Source: Thiobacillus sp.
Lineage (GTDB): Bacteria; Pseudomonadota; Gammaproteobacteria; Burkholderiales; Thiobacillaceae
Assembly (NCBI RefSeq): GCF_024708915.1
Contig: NZ_JANJXQ010000232.1
Span: forward strand, 1 to 16,020
Length of the DNA stretch: 16,020 nt
Direction: 5' to 3'
Position numbers and translations under genes: made by a program. This document shows, in pieces, positions 7,117-16,020 of the stretch (positions within the stretch are counted from its first letter, which is position 1; each line of letters begins with the position of its first letter). The notes beneath the pieces were generated by a model. It saw only the letters and a list, made by a program, of their open reading frames with translations. It was not told where the DNA came from and did not search any database.

Positions 7117-8313
7117 ATGCGCCTCGGCACCCCACTCTCTCCTTCCGCCACCCGCGTCATGCTGCTGGGTGCGGGCGAACTCGGCAAGGAAGTCGCCATC
7201 GCCCTGCAGCGCCTCGGTGTCGAAGTCATCGCGGTGGACCGCTACGCCGACGCCCCCGGCCATCAGGTAGCGCACCGCGCCTACGTGATCGACATGGGCG
7301 ACGGCGCGGCCCTGCGCGCGCTGATCGAAACGGAGAAACCGCAGCTGGTGGTGCCGGAGATCGAGGCCATCGCCACCGAAACCCTGCTGGAAATCGAGGC
7401 CGCCGGGCTGGCGGAGATCATCCCCACTGCACGCGCCGCCAACCTCACCATGAACCGCGAAGGCATCCGCCGGCTGGCGGCAGAAACACTGGGCCTGCCG
7501 ACGTCACCTTACGTGTTCGCCGACAGCCTGGCTGCGATGTCGGCTGCAGCCGGCCAGTTGGGCTACCCGGTGATCGTCAAGCCGGTGATGTCATCGTCCG
7601 GCAAGGGGCAATCATGGGTGGGCGACGCCAGCCAGCTGGCGGCTGCATGGGACGCGGCCGCCAGCGGCGGGCGGGTGGACAAGGGGCGCGTCATCGTCGA
7701 GGGGGTGATCGATTTCGATTACGAAATCACGCTGCTGACCGTGCGCGCGCTCGGCGCCTCGGGCACGGTCGAGACGCATTTCTGCGAGCCGATCGGCCAC
7801 CTGCAGGAGAAGGGCGATTACGTCGAATCGTGGCAGCCGCAGGCGATGTCCGCCGCGGCACAGGCGCGCGCGCAGGAAATCGCCGCCGCCGTCACCGCCA
7901 ATCTCGGCGGGCGCGGGGTTTTCGGCGTGGAATTGTTCGTCAAGGGCGACACGGTGTGGTTCTCCGAAGTCAGTCCGCGCCCCCACGACACCGGCATGGT
8001 GACGATGGCGACGCAGCGGCAGAACGAATTCGAGCTGCACGCGCGCGCCATCCTCGGCCTGCCGGTCGACGCGAGCCTGCGCGAACCCGGCGCCTCGGCG
8101 GTGATCTACGGCGGCATGGATGCGAGCGGCATCGCCTTCGACGGCGTGGCCGATGCCATGCGCACACCCGGCGTCGACCTGCGGCTGTTCGGCAAACCCG
8201 AGGCCTTCGTCCGCCGGCGCATGGGGGTGGTGCTCGCCGCCGCCGCCAGCACCGATACGGCCCGCCTGCATGCCAAGGCAGCGGCGGCGGCCGTCAAGCC
8301 GGTGCGGGGCTGA
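7117..8313 (+). CDS. purT: Formate-dependent phosphoribosylglycinamide formyltransferase PurT (398 aa)
   Basis: PurT uses formate and ATP to convert GAR to formyl-GAR, the third step of de novo purine synthesis, without folate. It is an ATP-grasp enzyme: an N-terminal preATP-grasp domain with [18 protein letters not shown] (residues 14-31), the ATP-binding segment [16 protein letters not shown] (151-166), [19 protein letters not shown] (223-241), and the metal-binding [24 protein letters not shown] (split: Glu272 and Glu284 region) are all recognisable and typical of PurT rather than PurK. ATG 7117 is chosen over an in-frame TTG at 7096 because AGGA (7105-7108) stands eight bases before it and the N-terminus then fits the family length of about 390. 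It is separated by three bases from the haemoglobin gene. PurT often coexists with folate-dependent PurN; none is seen here. Confidence 0.95.
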   Translation: MRLGTPLSPSATRVMLLGAGELGKEVAIALQRLGVEVIAVDRYADAPGHQVAHRAYVIDMGDGAALRALIETEKPQLVVPEIEAIATETLLEIEAAGLAEIIPTARAANLTMNREGIRRLAAETLGLPTSPYVFADSLAAMSAAAGQLGYPVIVKPVMSSSGKGQSWVGDASQLAAAWDAAASGGRVDKGRVIVEGVIDFDYEITLLTVRALGASGTVETHFCEPIGHLQEKGDYVESWQPQAMSAAAQARAQEIAAAVTANLGGRGVFGVELFVKGDTVWFSEVSPRPHDTGMVTMATQRQNEFELHARAILGLPVDASLREPGASAVIYGGMDASGIAFDGVADAMRTPGVDLRLFGKPEAFVRRRMGVVLAAAASTDTARLHAKAAAAAVKPVRG

Positions 8314-8316
8314 ACC

Positions 8317-8697
8317 ATGCAGACCCACTACGAACGCCTCGGCGGCGGCGAAACGATCCGCAAGCTGGTAGACCGCTTTTACGACCTGATGGACGAAGAC
8401 CCGGATTATTACGGCATCCGCAAACTACATCCGGCAGACCTCACCGAGTCGCGCAACAAGCTCGCCTGGTTTCTCTCCGGCTGGACCGGCGGGCCGCCGG
8501 AGTACACCGACCGCTTCGGCCATCCGTTCTTGCGCCGCCGCCATCTGCCCTTCGTCATCGGCGAAGCCGAGCGCGACCAGTGGATGGGCTGCATGGTCCG
8601 TGCGATGCAGGACGTGGGGGTGGATGCCGCGATGCAGCAGGAAATGACAGCGGCGCTCTTCAAGACTGCCGATTTCATGCGCAACCAGCCGGAATGA
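8317..8697 (+). CDS. Group II truncated haemoglobin (126 aa)
   Basis: This is a 2-over-2 globin of the HbO/group II type, binding haem and reacting with O2, NO or peroxide depending on the organism. Diagnostic parts are YERLGGGETIRKLVDRFY (residues 5-22, ending in the distal Tyr at helix B10), FLSGWTGGPPEY (52-63), and GHPFLRRRHLPF (68-79) with the proximal haem ligand His76. Trp89 in RDQWMGCM fits the conserved Trp of helix G, which is characteristic of groups II and III. Length is typical for a single domain. It begins three bases after purT and ends seven bases before the next gene, so it is transcribed with both. The role is not revealed by the context; oxygen handling or nitrosative stress protection is the family-level expectation. 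Confidence 0.92.
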   Translation: MQTHYERLGGGETIRKLVDRFYDLMDEDPDYYGIRKLHPADLTESRNKLAWFLSGWTGGPPEYTDRFGHPFLRRRHLPFVIGEAERDQWMGCMVRAMQDVGVDAAMQQEMTAALFKTADFMRNQPE

Positions 8698-8704
8698 TCC
8701 CGCC

Positions 8705-9961
8705 ATGAAGCGTTTGTTTGGCTGGAGCGCGCTGTTCGCCGTGCTGGCCGCGCTCACCGCGTTACCCTGGCTGATGCTCGACGACGCGCCGGCGATCGAG
8801 CCGCCGGCCGAGTTTCGCCGCACCGATCTGGCCTGGGTCAGAACGCTGTTCCAGAAACATGACCCGCGCCGCCAGACGCCTGACGTGGTTCAGAGCATCC
8901 GGCTCGACGAGGCCGAACTCAACCGGCTGCTGAACTATGCCGTCGAACTGCACCGCGTCAGAGGCATTGCCGCCGAACTCACCCCCGGCATGGCCACGCT
9001 TTCCGCCACCCTCGCCGTACCGCCCAATCCGTTTGGCCGTTATCTCAACCTCACCGCGGAAATAGCCGAGGTGCCTGGCGGCATCCGGATTCAGGGCCTG
9101 CAGCTGGGCAGCCTGCCGCTGCCCGGCGTGCTGGCCGACTGGATGGCGCGCCAGGCGCATCGCTGGCTGCGCCGCGACAAAACCTACGCCACGCTGGCCG
9201 ATGCGTTCTCCCAGATCAATTTCGATGAAAATCAGGCCACCCTGGACTACCGCTGGCATCCCGAGTTGCTGACCCGGCTGGAACGCAAAAGTGCGGAATT
9301 GCTGATCGCCCCCGAGGACCAGGCACGCATGCTGGCTTATGCCGAACAGCTGGACGCCCTGCTCAAGCGCCACCCGCACGGCAGCACCGTACCGCTGGTG
9401 CGGATCACCGGCCCCCTGTTTACGCACGCCCTGCAAACCGGCGGCGACGCCCGCGAGGAAAATCGTGCCGCGCTCACCGCGCTGGCGGCCTACCTGGCCG
9501 GGATCAGCCTGCCCAGGCTACTGGAAGGCGACAGCCGCTCTATCCGCCAGGCGCCGCGCGTGCTGCTGTCGCTGCACGGGCGGCGCGACTTTGCCGAGCA
9601 CTTCATGATTTCCGCCGCGCTGTCGGTCAATGGCGGCAGCCGACTGGCCAACGCCATCGGCCTGATCAAGGAAGAGGAGGATGCGGGCAAGGGTTCCGGC
9701 TTCAGCTTCACCGACCTGGCCGCCAACCGCGCCGGCGTCCGGCTGGGCGAACGCGCCACCGGCGCCGCCGCGGCGCGGGTGCGCCAGCATCTGGCGCTTG
9801 CCCGCAACGATGCCGATCTGCTGCCGGATTTCCGCGACCTGCCGGAATTCATGCCGCAGGCCGAATTCGACCGCCGCTTCGGCCCCATCGGCAGCGCACG
9901 CTACCAGCGCGTCATCGCCCGCATCGACGCCCGCCTGGACGCGCATCCGCTCGCACAATAA
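8705..9961 (+). CDS. Hypothetical protein with N-terminal membrane anchor (418 aa)
   Basis: I do not recognise the family. Residues 5-26 ([20 protein letters not shown]) form one hydrophobic helix after a Lys-Arg start, so the protein is probably anchored in the inner membrane with the rest in the periplasm, or secreted if the helix is cleaved. A middle region looks like alternating beta strands ([20 protein letters not shown] and [15 protein letters not shown]), reminiscent of lipid- or carbohydrate-binding sandwiches but not enough for a call. A notable C-terminal motif is [18 protein letters not shown], followed by an [20 protein letters not shown] segment, which suggests a conserved domain. 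No catalytic signature is evident. It follows the haemoglobin gene by seven bases and is the last gene before the typA promoter. The long reading frame, correct spacing and codon pattern make it a real gene. Confidence 0.8.
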   Translation: MKRLFGWSALFAVLAALTALPWLMLDDAPAIEPPAEFRRTDLAWVRTLFQKHDPRRQTPDVVQSIRLDEAELNRLLNYAVELHRVRGIAAELTPGMATLSATLAVPPNPFGRYLNLTAEIAEVPGGIRIQGLQLGSLPLPGVLADWMARQAHRWLRRDKTYATLADAFSQINFDENQATLDYRWHPELLTRLERKSAELLIAPEDQARMLAYAEQLDALLKRHPHGSTVPLVRITGPLFTHALQTGGDAREENRAALTALAAYLAGISLPRLLEGDSRSIRQAPRVLLSLHGRRDFAEHFMISAALSVNGGSRLANAIGLIKEEEDAGKGSGFSFTDLAANRAGVRLGERATGAAAARVRQHLALARNDADLLPDFRDLPEFMPQAEFDRRFGPIGSARYQRVIARIDARLDAHPLAQ

Positions 9962-9982
9962 CAATGAATTGTCAAACAACCA

Positions 9983-9991
9983 TGCTATAAT
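9983..9991 (+). promoter_or_regulatory. Extended -10 promoter for the left typA
   Basis: TGCTATAAT is a perfect extended -10 element (TGnTATAAT), 30 bases before the typA ATG at 10022 and in an AT-richer gap of 60 bases. A TTGTCA at 9969-9974 is too close (11 bases) to serve as its -35; no hexamer at the correct distance is good, which is normal for extended -10 promoters. Confidence 0.62.
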
Positions 9992-10021
9992 ATTGGGCTT
10001 CCCGCAATCCGGCCCCCCATC

Positions 10022-10651
10022 ATGTCCCGCAAGCTCCGCAACATCGCCATCATCGCGCACGTCGACCATGGCAAGACCACGCTGGTCGACCAGCTTCTCA
10101 GGCAATCCGGCACCTTCCGCGACAACCAGGCGGTCGACGAGCGGGTAATGGACTCCGGCGACATCGAAAAAGAACGCGGCATCACCATCCTGGCGAAGAA
10201 CACCGCGATCACCTACGGCGACACCCACATCAACATCGTCGACACCCCCGGGCACGCCGATTTCGGTGGCGAAGTCGAGCGCGTACTCGGCATGGTCGAC
10301 GGCGTGGTGCTGCTGGTCGACGCCGTCGAAGGCCCGATGCCGCAGACGCGCTTCGTCACCAAGAAGGCGCTGGCGCTCGGCCTGCGCCCCATCGTGGTGA
10401 TCAACAAGATCGACCGTCCCGGCGCCCGCCCGGACTGGGTGGTCGACCAGACCTTCGACTTGTTCGACAAGCTCGGCGCCACCGACGAGCAGCTCGACTT
10501 CCCCATCATCTACGCCTCGGGCCTCAACGGCTGGGCATGCAGGGACCTCAAGGACGCCCCGTCCCAAGGCGGCGCCGCGTCCGACATGACGCCGCTGTTC
10601 GACACCGTTTTGAGCCACGTCCCCACCCCGCCCGGCGCGGCCGACGCGCCG

Positions 10652-10663
<12 letters not shown>
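10022..10663 (+). CDS. typA: TypA/BipA ribosome-associated GTPase, N-terminal 214 residues only, broken at the junction (left copy)
   Basis: TypA (BipA) is a translational GTPase that binds 70S ribosomes, aids 50S assembly at low temperature and affects stress traits. The GTPase domain is intact up to about residue 200: G1 AHVDHGKTT (12-20), G2 around ERGITI (51-56), G3 DTPGHADF (74-81) and G4 NKID (128-131). The sequence then reads ADAPLQLQ and stops being TypA: the codons after 10663 are the antisense of the second typA copy. The EF-G-like domains and the TypA-specific C-terminal domain (about two thirds of a protein of roughly 600 residues) are absent. Because antisense of GC-rich genes is open, the frame continues to 11410, giving a 462-codon chimera that should not be taken as a real protein. 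The start is upheld by the extended -10; no Shine-Dalgarno sequence is seen before the ATG. It is six residues longer than the other copy before the junction, because of a loop near residue 172-187. Confidence 0.88.
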
Positions 10664-11275
<612 letters not shown>

Positions 11276-11310
11276 GGAGGAGGGCAGGCGAAGTCTTTGA
11301 AAGGTCGGGG

Positions 11311-11319
11311 ATTCTATCA
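11311..11319 (-). promoter_or_regulatory. Extended -10 promoter for the right typA
   Basis: On the minus strand TGATAGAAT matches TGnTAnnnT and lies about 36 bases before the ATG at 11275, giving a leader near 30 bases. A TTGCGC occurs 15 bases upstream as a poor -35. It diverges from the mtip promoter about 50 bases away. Confidence 0.55.
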
Positions 11320-11366
11320 CGGGCTGCGGCAGCGCAACATGGAATTCTCGGCGACTCCGGGGTGCA

Positions 11367-11375
11367 TGCTAGAAT
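11367..11375 (+). promoter_or_regulatory. Extended -10 promoter for the right mtip
   Basis: TGCTAGAAT is an extended -10 element on the plus strand. It is followed by the ribosome-binding site AAGAGG (11391-11396), seven bases before the ATG at 11404. No good -35 hexamer is visible. The gap 11276-11403 thus holds two back-to-back promoters whose upstream regions nearly touch. Confidence 0.58.
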
Positions 11376-11403
11376 CGCCCGCCCAGCGTGAAGAGGTTCA
11401 GGA

Positions 11404-12141
11404 ATGCTAGCGATCATCGGCGGCAGCGGACTCACCCAGTTGTCGAACATGGAGATCGAGCGCCGCGAGGTTGCGCGCACGCCTTACGGCGAGCCGTCCG
11501 GCGCCCTGGCCTTCGGCCAGATGTGCAACGAGCCGGTGGTCTTTCTCGCGCGCCACGGCTACGGCCACACGATCCCGCCGCACCTGGTCAATTACCGCGC
11601 CAACATCTGGGCGCTGAAGGAGGCGAAGGTCTCCGGCATCGTCTCGGTGGCCTCGGTCGGCGGCATCCGCGCCGATCTCGCCCCCGGCACGCTGATCGTG
11701 CCCGACCAGATCATCGACTACACCTGGGGCCGCAAGAGCACCTTCTTCGACGGCGGCGACACACCGGTTCGCCACATCGATTTCACGCATCCGTACGACG
11801 AGACCCTGCGTAGCCGCCTGCTGGCGGCGATCCGTGCGGCCGGCGACAGCGCGGTCGATGGCGGCGTCTATGCCAGCACCCAGGGGCCGCGGCTGGAGAC
11901 GGCGGCGGAGATCGACCGCCTCGAACGCGACGGCGCCGACATCGTCGGCATGACCGGGATGCCGGAGGCGGCGCTCGCCCGCGAGCTCGAACTGCCCTAC
12001 GCGGCGATCGGTGTGGTGGTCAATTACGCCGCCGGGCGCTCCTCGAGCGAGCACGGCATCCACTTCGAAGACATCGAGGTGGTGCTGCAGGAATCCATGG
12101 TGCGGGTGCGCAACGTGCTCGAGTGTCTTTGTCAGGTTTGA
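11404..12141 (+). CDS. S-methyl-5'-thioinosine phosphorylase (MTAP/PNP family), right copy (245 aa)
   Basis: This is the counterpart of the left-hand phosphorylase, with the same motifs: GGSG (residues 6-9), [18 protein letters not shown] (50-67), [24 protein letters not shown] and the base-binding VVVNYAAG with Asn instead of the MTAP Asp, pointing to a 6-oxopurine substrate. By eye the two copies share roughly 60% of residues, too divergent for recent duplication. Here it is not next to hpt; it diverges from typA and is followed after 11 bases by the yqhA-like gene. The ATG at 11404 has AAGAGG upstream. The product would still need a phosphoribosyltransferase for hypoxanthine, presumably encoded elsewhere in that genome. 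Substrate assignment is inferred from the loop and from bacterial family members known to act on methylthioinosine. Confidence 0.9.
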   Translation: MLAIIGGSGLTQLSNMEIERREVARTPYGEPSGALAFGQMCNEPVVFLARHGYGHTIPPHLVNYRANIWALKEAKVSGIVSVASVGGIRADLAPGTLIVPDQIIDYTWGRKSTFFDGGDTPVRHIDFTHPYDETLRSRLLAAIRAAGDSAVDGGVYASTQGPRLETAAEIDRLERDGADIVGMTGMPEAALARELELPYAAIGVVVNYAAGRSSSEHGIHFEDIEVVLQESMVRVRNVLECLCQV

Positions 12142-12152
12142 GGCTGGAAACG

Positions 12153-12659
12153 ATGAAACGTCTGGAATCCGCTTTCGAACACGTGCTGTTCACCAGCCGC
12201 TGGCTGATGGCGCCGGTCTATTTCGGCCTGGTGCTGGCGATGGTTCTGCTGCTGGAGAAGTTCGCCAAGGAGCTCGTGGGCCTGTTCGCCGGCATCTGTT
12301 CGGCCTCGGGCGGCGAGTTGATCATCGGCGTGCTCTCGCTGGTGGACGTGGCGCTGATCATGAACCTGCTGATCATCATCATGTTCAGCGGCTACGAGAA
12401 CTTCGTCTCCAAGATGGAGGACCTGCACGCGCATCAGGATCGCCCGGAATGGATGGGCCACATCGGCTTCTCCGATCTCAAGCTCAAGCTGATCGGCTCG
12501 ATCGTGGCGATCTCCGGGATCGAGCTGCTGAAGGCCTTCATGAACGCGCAAACCCTGAGCGACCGCCAGCTCGGCTGGATGGTCGGCATCCATGTGACCT
12601 TCCTGTTTTCCGGCCTGCTTTACGCCGCCATGGACCGCCTCGCCGGCAAGGGGCACTGA
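12153..12659 (+). CDS. YqhA family (UPF0114) inner-membrane protein (168 aa)
   Basis: The sequence matches the YqhA/UPF0114 family, an inner-membrane family without an established function. Four hydrophobic segments are visible at about residues 15-35, 56-78, 110-130 and 140-160. Family-typical stretches include FEHVLFTSRW (8-17), FSGYENFVSKM (78-88) and IGFSDLKLKLIGSIVAISGI (104-123). Length is close to that of Escherichia coli YqhA (about 164). The ATG at 12153 is chosen because it gives the usual N-terminus MKRLESAFE; an upstream in-frame start at 12123 would overlap mtip. It lies 11 bases after mtip, probably in the same transcript, and converges on glnD over 45 bases (12660-12704), where no clear hairpin terminator is seen. 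Confidence 0.9.
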   Translation: MKRLESAFEHVLFTSRWLMAPVYFGLVLAMVLLLEKFAKELVGLFAGICSASGGELIIGVLSLVDVALIMNLLIIIMFSGYENFVSKMEDLHAHQDRPEWMGHIGFSDLKLKLIGSIVAISGIELLKAFMNAQTLSDRQLGWMVGIHVTFLFSGLLYAAMDRLAGKGH

Positions 12660-12704
12660 CGCTCGCCAGGGCGGCGGCAGAGGCAGGAGCGCTTTCCGCA
12701 GTCG

Positions 12705-15281
12705 CTAGACCTGCAGCCGATCGAGCAGCTCGCGCTCGATCTTCAGCACCTGTGCATCCTGGCTCAGCACCTGGCCGGTGAGCAGGAAGGTGTCCTCCAC
12801 GCGTTCGCCCAGGGTGGCGATCTTCGCGGTGTGGAGGCGGATGCCGTGGTCGGCGAGCACCGACGCGACATCGAACAGCAGGCCGGGACGATCCGCCGCA
12901 GTGAGCGACAGCACGTGGTGGCGCCCCGCCTCGTCGGGGCGGATGCTGACCTCGGGACTGATCGGAAAATGCTTCACCTGGCGTGACATGCGGCCGCGTG
13001 CCGGGCGCTCGGGCGCCCCGGCCTGCTGCAGGCGCACGCACAGCTCGTGCTCGATCAGCGTGACGATGTCGCGGTAGACCGCCTGCTGCCCGGGATCCTG
13101 CAGCATGAAGCTGTCGAGCGCGTAACCGTGGCGGGTGGTGTGCACCTTGGCGTCGAGGATGGTGAAGCCCATGCGGCCGAAGAAGCCGGTCAGACGCACG
13201 AACAGGTCCTTCTGGTCACGCGTGAATACCATGACCTGCACCCCGTCGGCGTCGTCCGCCACCCGCGCCTTGACCACCGGCTCATCGGTGGTGGGACGGT
13301 AGTAGAGCACGCGGGTGTGCCAGGCGATCTCCTCGGCCGAATGGCGCATGAAGTAGACCGGATCGAGCCAGCTCCAGAGCTCGTCCTCCACCCCCGGGCG
13401 CAGGCCGTGGAAGCGCAACTGCCGGCGCGCATCCTCCTGGCGGTCGTCGAGACCGAGCGCCTCCTGCGGCGTCGCACCGCGCAGCAGGCGCTGGGTGGCG
13501 AAGAACAGATCTTCCAGCAGCTTGCCCTTCCAGCCGTTCCACACCTTGGGGCTGGTGCCGCGCACGTCGGCGTGGGTCAGCAGGTAGAGCGCGATCAGCC
13601 GGCGTTCGTCGCCGACGACCTGCGCGAAGCGCTGGATGACCTCGGGGTCCGAGGTGTCCTCCTTCTGTGCGACGCGCGACATCGTCAGGTGATGCTCGAC
13701 CAGCCACACGACCAGGGCGGCATCCTCGGGCGCGAGCCCGTGCTGGGTGCAGAACTCGCGTGCATCGACCATGCCCAGCGTGGAGTGGTCGCCGCCGCGG
13801 CCCTTGGCGATGTCGTGGAAGAGGGCGGCGACGTACAGCAGCCAGTGGCGGTCGAAGGCGATGATCAGCCGCGTCATCAGCGGGTATTCGTGCGCGTGCT
13901 CGCCCATCGTGAACCTGCGCACGTTGCGCAGCACCATCAGGATGTGCTGGTCGACCGTATAGACGTGGAACAGGTCGTGCTGCATCTGGCCGACGATCCG
14001 CCGCCAGGCCGGGATGTAGCGCGACAGGATGCCGTACTCGTTCATCTTGCGGAACACGCGCACGATGCCGCGCTTCTGCTGCAGGATCTGAACGAAGAGC
14101 TCGCGGTGCTCCGGGCGGGCGCGGAAGGCGGCGTTCACCCGGTTGCGGTTGATCCACAGCGCGCGCAGGGTGCGCGCGGTCATGCCCTTGAGCTCGGAGC
14201 GCTGCTGCAGAAGCAGGAAGCATTCCAGGATCGCGGCAGGATGACGCTCGAAGATGTCGTCGTGGCGAATGTCGAGCAGCTCGCGCACCACCTGGAAGCG
14301 CGCATTGACGACGATCGCCGCGCCACGGTCGGGAAAGATCACGCTGCCGTAGTTCTGCAGCAGCACGGTGTTCAGCTGCATCACCATCTTCGCGGTGACG
14401 TAGTAGCGCTGCATCAGCACCTCGGATGCCCGGCGCGTCGCGGTCGGCTCGATGTCGAGCACGCGCGCGATCTTCTCCTGGTGATCGAACAGCAGGCGGT
14501 CCTCGGCTCGGCCGGTCAGGTAGTGCAGGCGGATGCGCACGTGCTGCAGGAAGCGCTCGACGTTGCGCAGTTCGCTCGCTTCGCTGCCGGTGATCAGGCG
14601 GCGGCGGGCGAGATCCCGCCAGCTTCGCCCGAGCCCGGCTGCGCGCGCGATCCAGCCCAGCATCTGCAGGTCGCGCAGGCCGCCGGGGCTTTCCTTGCAG
14701 TTGGGCTCGAGCGCATACGGGGTATCGTTGAAGCGCGCATAGCGCTGCTCCTGTTCGAGCAGCTTGGCCTTGTAGAACGCACGCACGTCCAGCGCGTCGC
14801 GATAACGGCTCGCCAGCTCGCCGAACAGGGCGGCGCTGCCGGTCAGCAGCCGCGCCTCGAGCAGGTTGGTCTGCACGGTGATGTCGTCCGCGGCGCCCAG
14901 GAGGCACTCGTCGACCGTGCGCACGGCGTGGCCGACCTCGAGCCCGATGTCCCACAGGCCGCCGACCAGGGTGGCCAGCCGCGACTGCAGGGCCGCGTCG
15001 GGCCGCTCGGGAAGCAGGATCAGCAGGTCGACGTCCGAGGCCGGGAACAGCTCCCCCCGCCCGTAGCCACCGACGGCGACGACGGCCGCGGCGGCCGGCA
15101 TGCCGCAGGACGACCACAGCCGCGTGATCTCGTCGTCGACCAGCGTCGCGCGGCCCTTGAGCACCGTTGCCGTGTGCGGACGCGCCTCGTACTCGGCGCG
15201 CAAGCGCGCCATCCCCGCCACCATGCGCTTGCGGGCGTCCGCCAGCAGGGGCTGCAGGGACGTGGTGAGCGCGTCGTTCAT
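12705..15281 (-). CDS. glnD: GlnD, bifunctional uridylyltransferase / uridylyl-removing enzyme, complete (858 aa)
   Basis: This is a full-length GlnD, controlling uridylylation of PII proteins in response to glutamine. The nucleotidyltransferase motif GGYGRGELFPASDVDLL occupies residues 71-87, with the metal-binding Asp pair in SDVDL. A GlnD-specific middle part (NCKESPGGLRDLQMLGW, 194-210) follows, then the HD domain with His489-Asp490 in HDIAKGRGGDHS, and two ACT domains at about 681-760 (VQVMVFTRDQKDLFVRLTG) and 788-858 (DRPGLLFDVASVL). Length agrees with the family. The start ATG at 15281 yields MNDALTTSLQ; no strong ribosome-binding site precedes it, and the map stop lies 22 bases upstream, so expression is likely from a map-glnD transcript, a common proteobacterial order. 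It is the diverged counterpart of the left-edge glnD. Confidence 0.96.
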   Translation of the reverse strand: MNDALTTSLQPLLADARKRMVAGMARLRAEYEARPHTATVLKGRATLVDDEITRLWSSCGMPAAAAVVAVGGYGRGELFPASDVDLLILLPERPDAALQSRLATLVGGLWDIGLEVGHAVRTVDECLLGAADDITVQTNLLEARLLTGSAALFGELASRYRDALDVRAFYKAKLLEQEQRYARFNDTPYALEPNCKESPGGLRDLQMLGWIARAAGLGRSWRDLARRRLITGSEASELRNVERFLQHVRIRLHYLTGRAEDRLLFDHQEKIARVLDIEPTATRRASEVLMQRYYVTAKMVMQLNTVLLQNYGSVIFPDRGAAIVVNARFQVVRELLDIRHDDIFERHPAAILECFLLLQQRSELKGMTARTLRALWINRNRVNAAFRARPEHRELFVQILQQKRGIVRVFRKMNEYGILSRYIPAWRRIVGQMQHDLFHVYTVDQHILMVLRNVRRFTMGEHAHEYPLMTRLIIAFDRHWLLYVAALFHDIAKGRGGDHSTLGMVDAREFCTQHGLAPEDAALVVWLVEHHLTMSRVAQKEDTSDPEVIQRFAQVVGDERRLIALYLLTHADVRGTSPKVWNGWKGKLLEDLFFATQRLLRGATPQEALGLDDRQEDARRQLRFHGLRPGVEDELWSWLDPVYFMRHSAEEIAWHTRVLYYRPTTDEPVVKARVADDADGVQVMVFTRDQKDLFVRLTGFFGRMGFTILDAKVHTTRHGYALDSFMLQDPGQQAVYRDIVTLIEHELCVRLQQAGAPERPARGRMSRQVKHFPISPEVSIRPDEAGRHHVLSLTAADRPGLLFDVASVLADHGIRLHTAKIATLGERVEDTFLLTGQVLSQDAQVLKIERELLDRLQV

Positions 15282-15303
15282 GGCGGAGGTCCGGCGCGCG
15301 GTG

Positions 15304-16020
15304 TCAGGCGAACCGGTCTGCGACCATCGCGGGCGGAGCCGGGGCCTTCGCGGAGAGCGTCAGCACCTCGACCCCGGTCTCGGTGACCACGATCGTGTGC
15401 TCCCATTGCGCGGACAGGCTGCGGTCCTTGGTGACGATGGTCCAGCCGTCGGGCAGTTCCGAGATGGCGGCCTTGCCGGCATTGATCATCGGCTCGATGG
15501 TGAAGATCATCCCGGGCTTCAGCTCCGGGCCGGTGCCGGCCTTGCCGTAGTGCAGCACCTGCGGCTCCTCGTGGAACTTGCGTCCGATGCCGTGGCCGCA
15601 GAATTCCCGCACCACCGAGAAGCCGTTGCCTTCGGCATGCTTCTGGATGACGGCGCCGATGTCGCCCAGGCGGCCACCCGGTCTGACCGCGGCGATGCCC
15701 AGCCACATGCACTCGTAGGTGATCTGGGTCAGGCGGCGGGCGATGATGCTGGCCGCGGCATCGCCACCGACCATGAACATGCGGCTGGTGTCGCCGTGGA
15801 AGCCGTCCTTGATCACCGTGATGTCGATGTTGACGATGTCGCCCTTCTTGAGCGCCTTGTCCCCGGGCACGCCGTGGCAGACCTGATGGTTGATCGAGGT
15901 GCAGATCGACTTGGGGTAGGGGCTGTAGCCGGGCGGGGCGTAGTTGAGCGGCGCCGGAATGGTGTTCTGCACATTGACCATGTAGTCGTGGCACAGGCGG
16001 TCGAGCTCGCCGGTGGTCAC
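15304..16020 (-). CDS. map: Methionine aminopeptidase type I, N-terminus outside window (238 aa visible)
   Basis: Map removes the initiator methionine from nascent proteins after deformylation. The five metal ligands are visible: Asp66 and Asp77 (VNIDITVIKDGFHGDTS), His143 (FCGHGIGRKFH), Glu176 (FTIEPM) and Glu207 (QWEHTIVV), as well as the catalytic His49 in NHQVCHG. The visible part begins in the family region TTGELDRLCHDY; about 30 N-terminal residues are missing, so the frame continues past 16020 and the GTG at the edge is not a credible start. The C-terminus has a short Ala/Pro-rich tail (SAKAPAPPAMVADRFA). It precedes glnD on the same strand by 22 bases; map-glnD adjacency, often with rpsB upstream, is classical. 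Confidence 0.95.
   Translation of the reverse strand: MTTGELDRLCHDYMVNVQNTIPAPLNYAPPGYSPYPKSICTSINHQVCHGVPGDKALKKGDIVNIDITVIKDGFHGDTSRMFMVGGDAAASIIARRLTQITYECMWLGIAAVRPGGRLGDIGAVIQKHAEGNGFSVVREFCGHGIGRKFHEEPQVLHYGKAGTGPELKPGMIFTIEPMINAGKAAISELPDGWTIVTKDRSLSAQWEHTIVVTETGVEVLTLSAKAPAPPAMVADRFA

Noticed and set aside
5604..7229. Minus-strand open frame of over 500 codons opposite the phospholipase D-like gene
   Set aside because: It is a shadow of a gene with two intact HKD motifs and has no motifs of its own.
7092..8708. Alternative plus-strand frame across purT and the haemoglobin gene
   Set aside because: It is arginine-rich with no motifs, whereas the competing frames encode recognisable PurT and a globin with correct spacing.
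9961..9972. ACAAT-GA-ATTGT as an operator ahead of typA
   Set aside because: Five-base arms in an AT-richer gap are expected by chance, and no equivalent is found before the right typA.
9969..9974. TTGTCA as the -35 box of the left typA promoter
   Set aside because: The spacer to TATAAT is only 11 bases; the extended -10 alone is the better explanation.
12719..12741. Hairpin GATCGAGC-N7-GCTCGATC near the 3' end of glnD as a terminator
   Set aside because: It lies inside the coding sequence, has no following T-run on either strand, and arises from the Leu-Asp-Arg-Glu-Leu-Leu codons.
13047..15386. Plus-strand frame of nearly 780 codons opposite glnD
   Set aside because: GlnD on the minus strand has all domains in order and full length; the plus-strand reading is a composition artefact.

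Overview
The window is GC-rich, gene-dense chromosomal DNA that looks betaproteobacterial (Rhodocyclales or Nitrosomonadales relatives are plausible; this is inferred from gene families and composition, not from a marker gene). Nearly every base is coding, and no tRNA, rRNA, CRISPR array, insertion sequence, phage gene or integrase is visible. Apart from the short regulatory gaps described below, there is no stretch over 300 bases without a gene.

Left part (1 to about 10,660). The C-terminal 60% of glnD (+, cut by the window edge) meets a two-gene minus-strand unit, a FlaF-like flagellar regulator plus a small basic protein, under what looks like a textbook sigma-28 promoter. Next comes a minus-strand operon hpt, mtip (S-methyl-5'-thioinosine phosphorylase), rsuA, def. 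Diverging from hpt is a plus-strand series: ampD, a phospholipase D-type lipoprotein, purT, a group II truncated haemoglobin, an unrecognised membrane-anchored protein, and the first third of typA. Hpt, MTIP and PurT are all purine-metabolism enzymes: MTIP releases hypoxanthine, which Hpt turns into IMP, while PurT serves de novo synthesis.

Right part (about 10,650 to 16,020). The first third of a second, different typA lies on the minus strand. Diverging from it are a second mtip and a yqhA-type membrane protein gene (+). On the minus strand follow a complete second glnD and a map gene cut by the right edge.

The outstanding feature is the symmetry. Read outward from about 10,658, both halves give typA, mtip and glnD in the same order and relative orientation, but with clearly diverged proteins (mtip copies roughly 60% identical by eye) and different genes in between. 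The two typA pieces meet tail to tail at the same Leu-Gln-Leu-Gln codons, over a short palindrome, and neither has its C-terminal two thirds. The simplest reading is that homologous loci from two related genomes have been joined artificially (assembly or amplification chimera); a real inverted fusion in one chromosome is less likely. I see no convincing novel defence, mobile or biosynthetic system. The best biological leads are the sigma-28-driven FlaF-like unit, the 78-residue basic protein and the 418-residue unknown protein.
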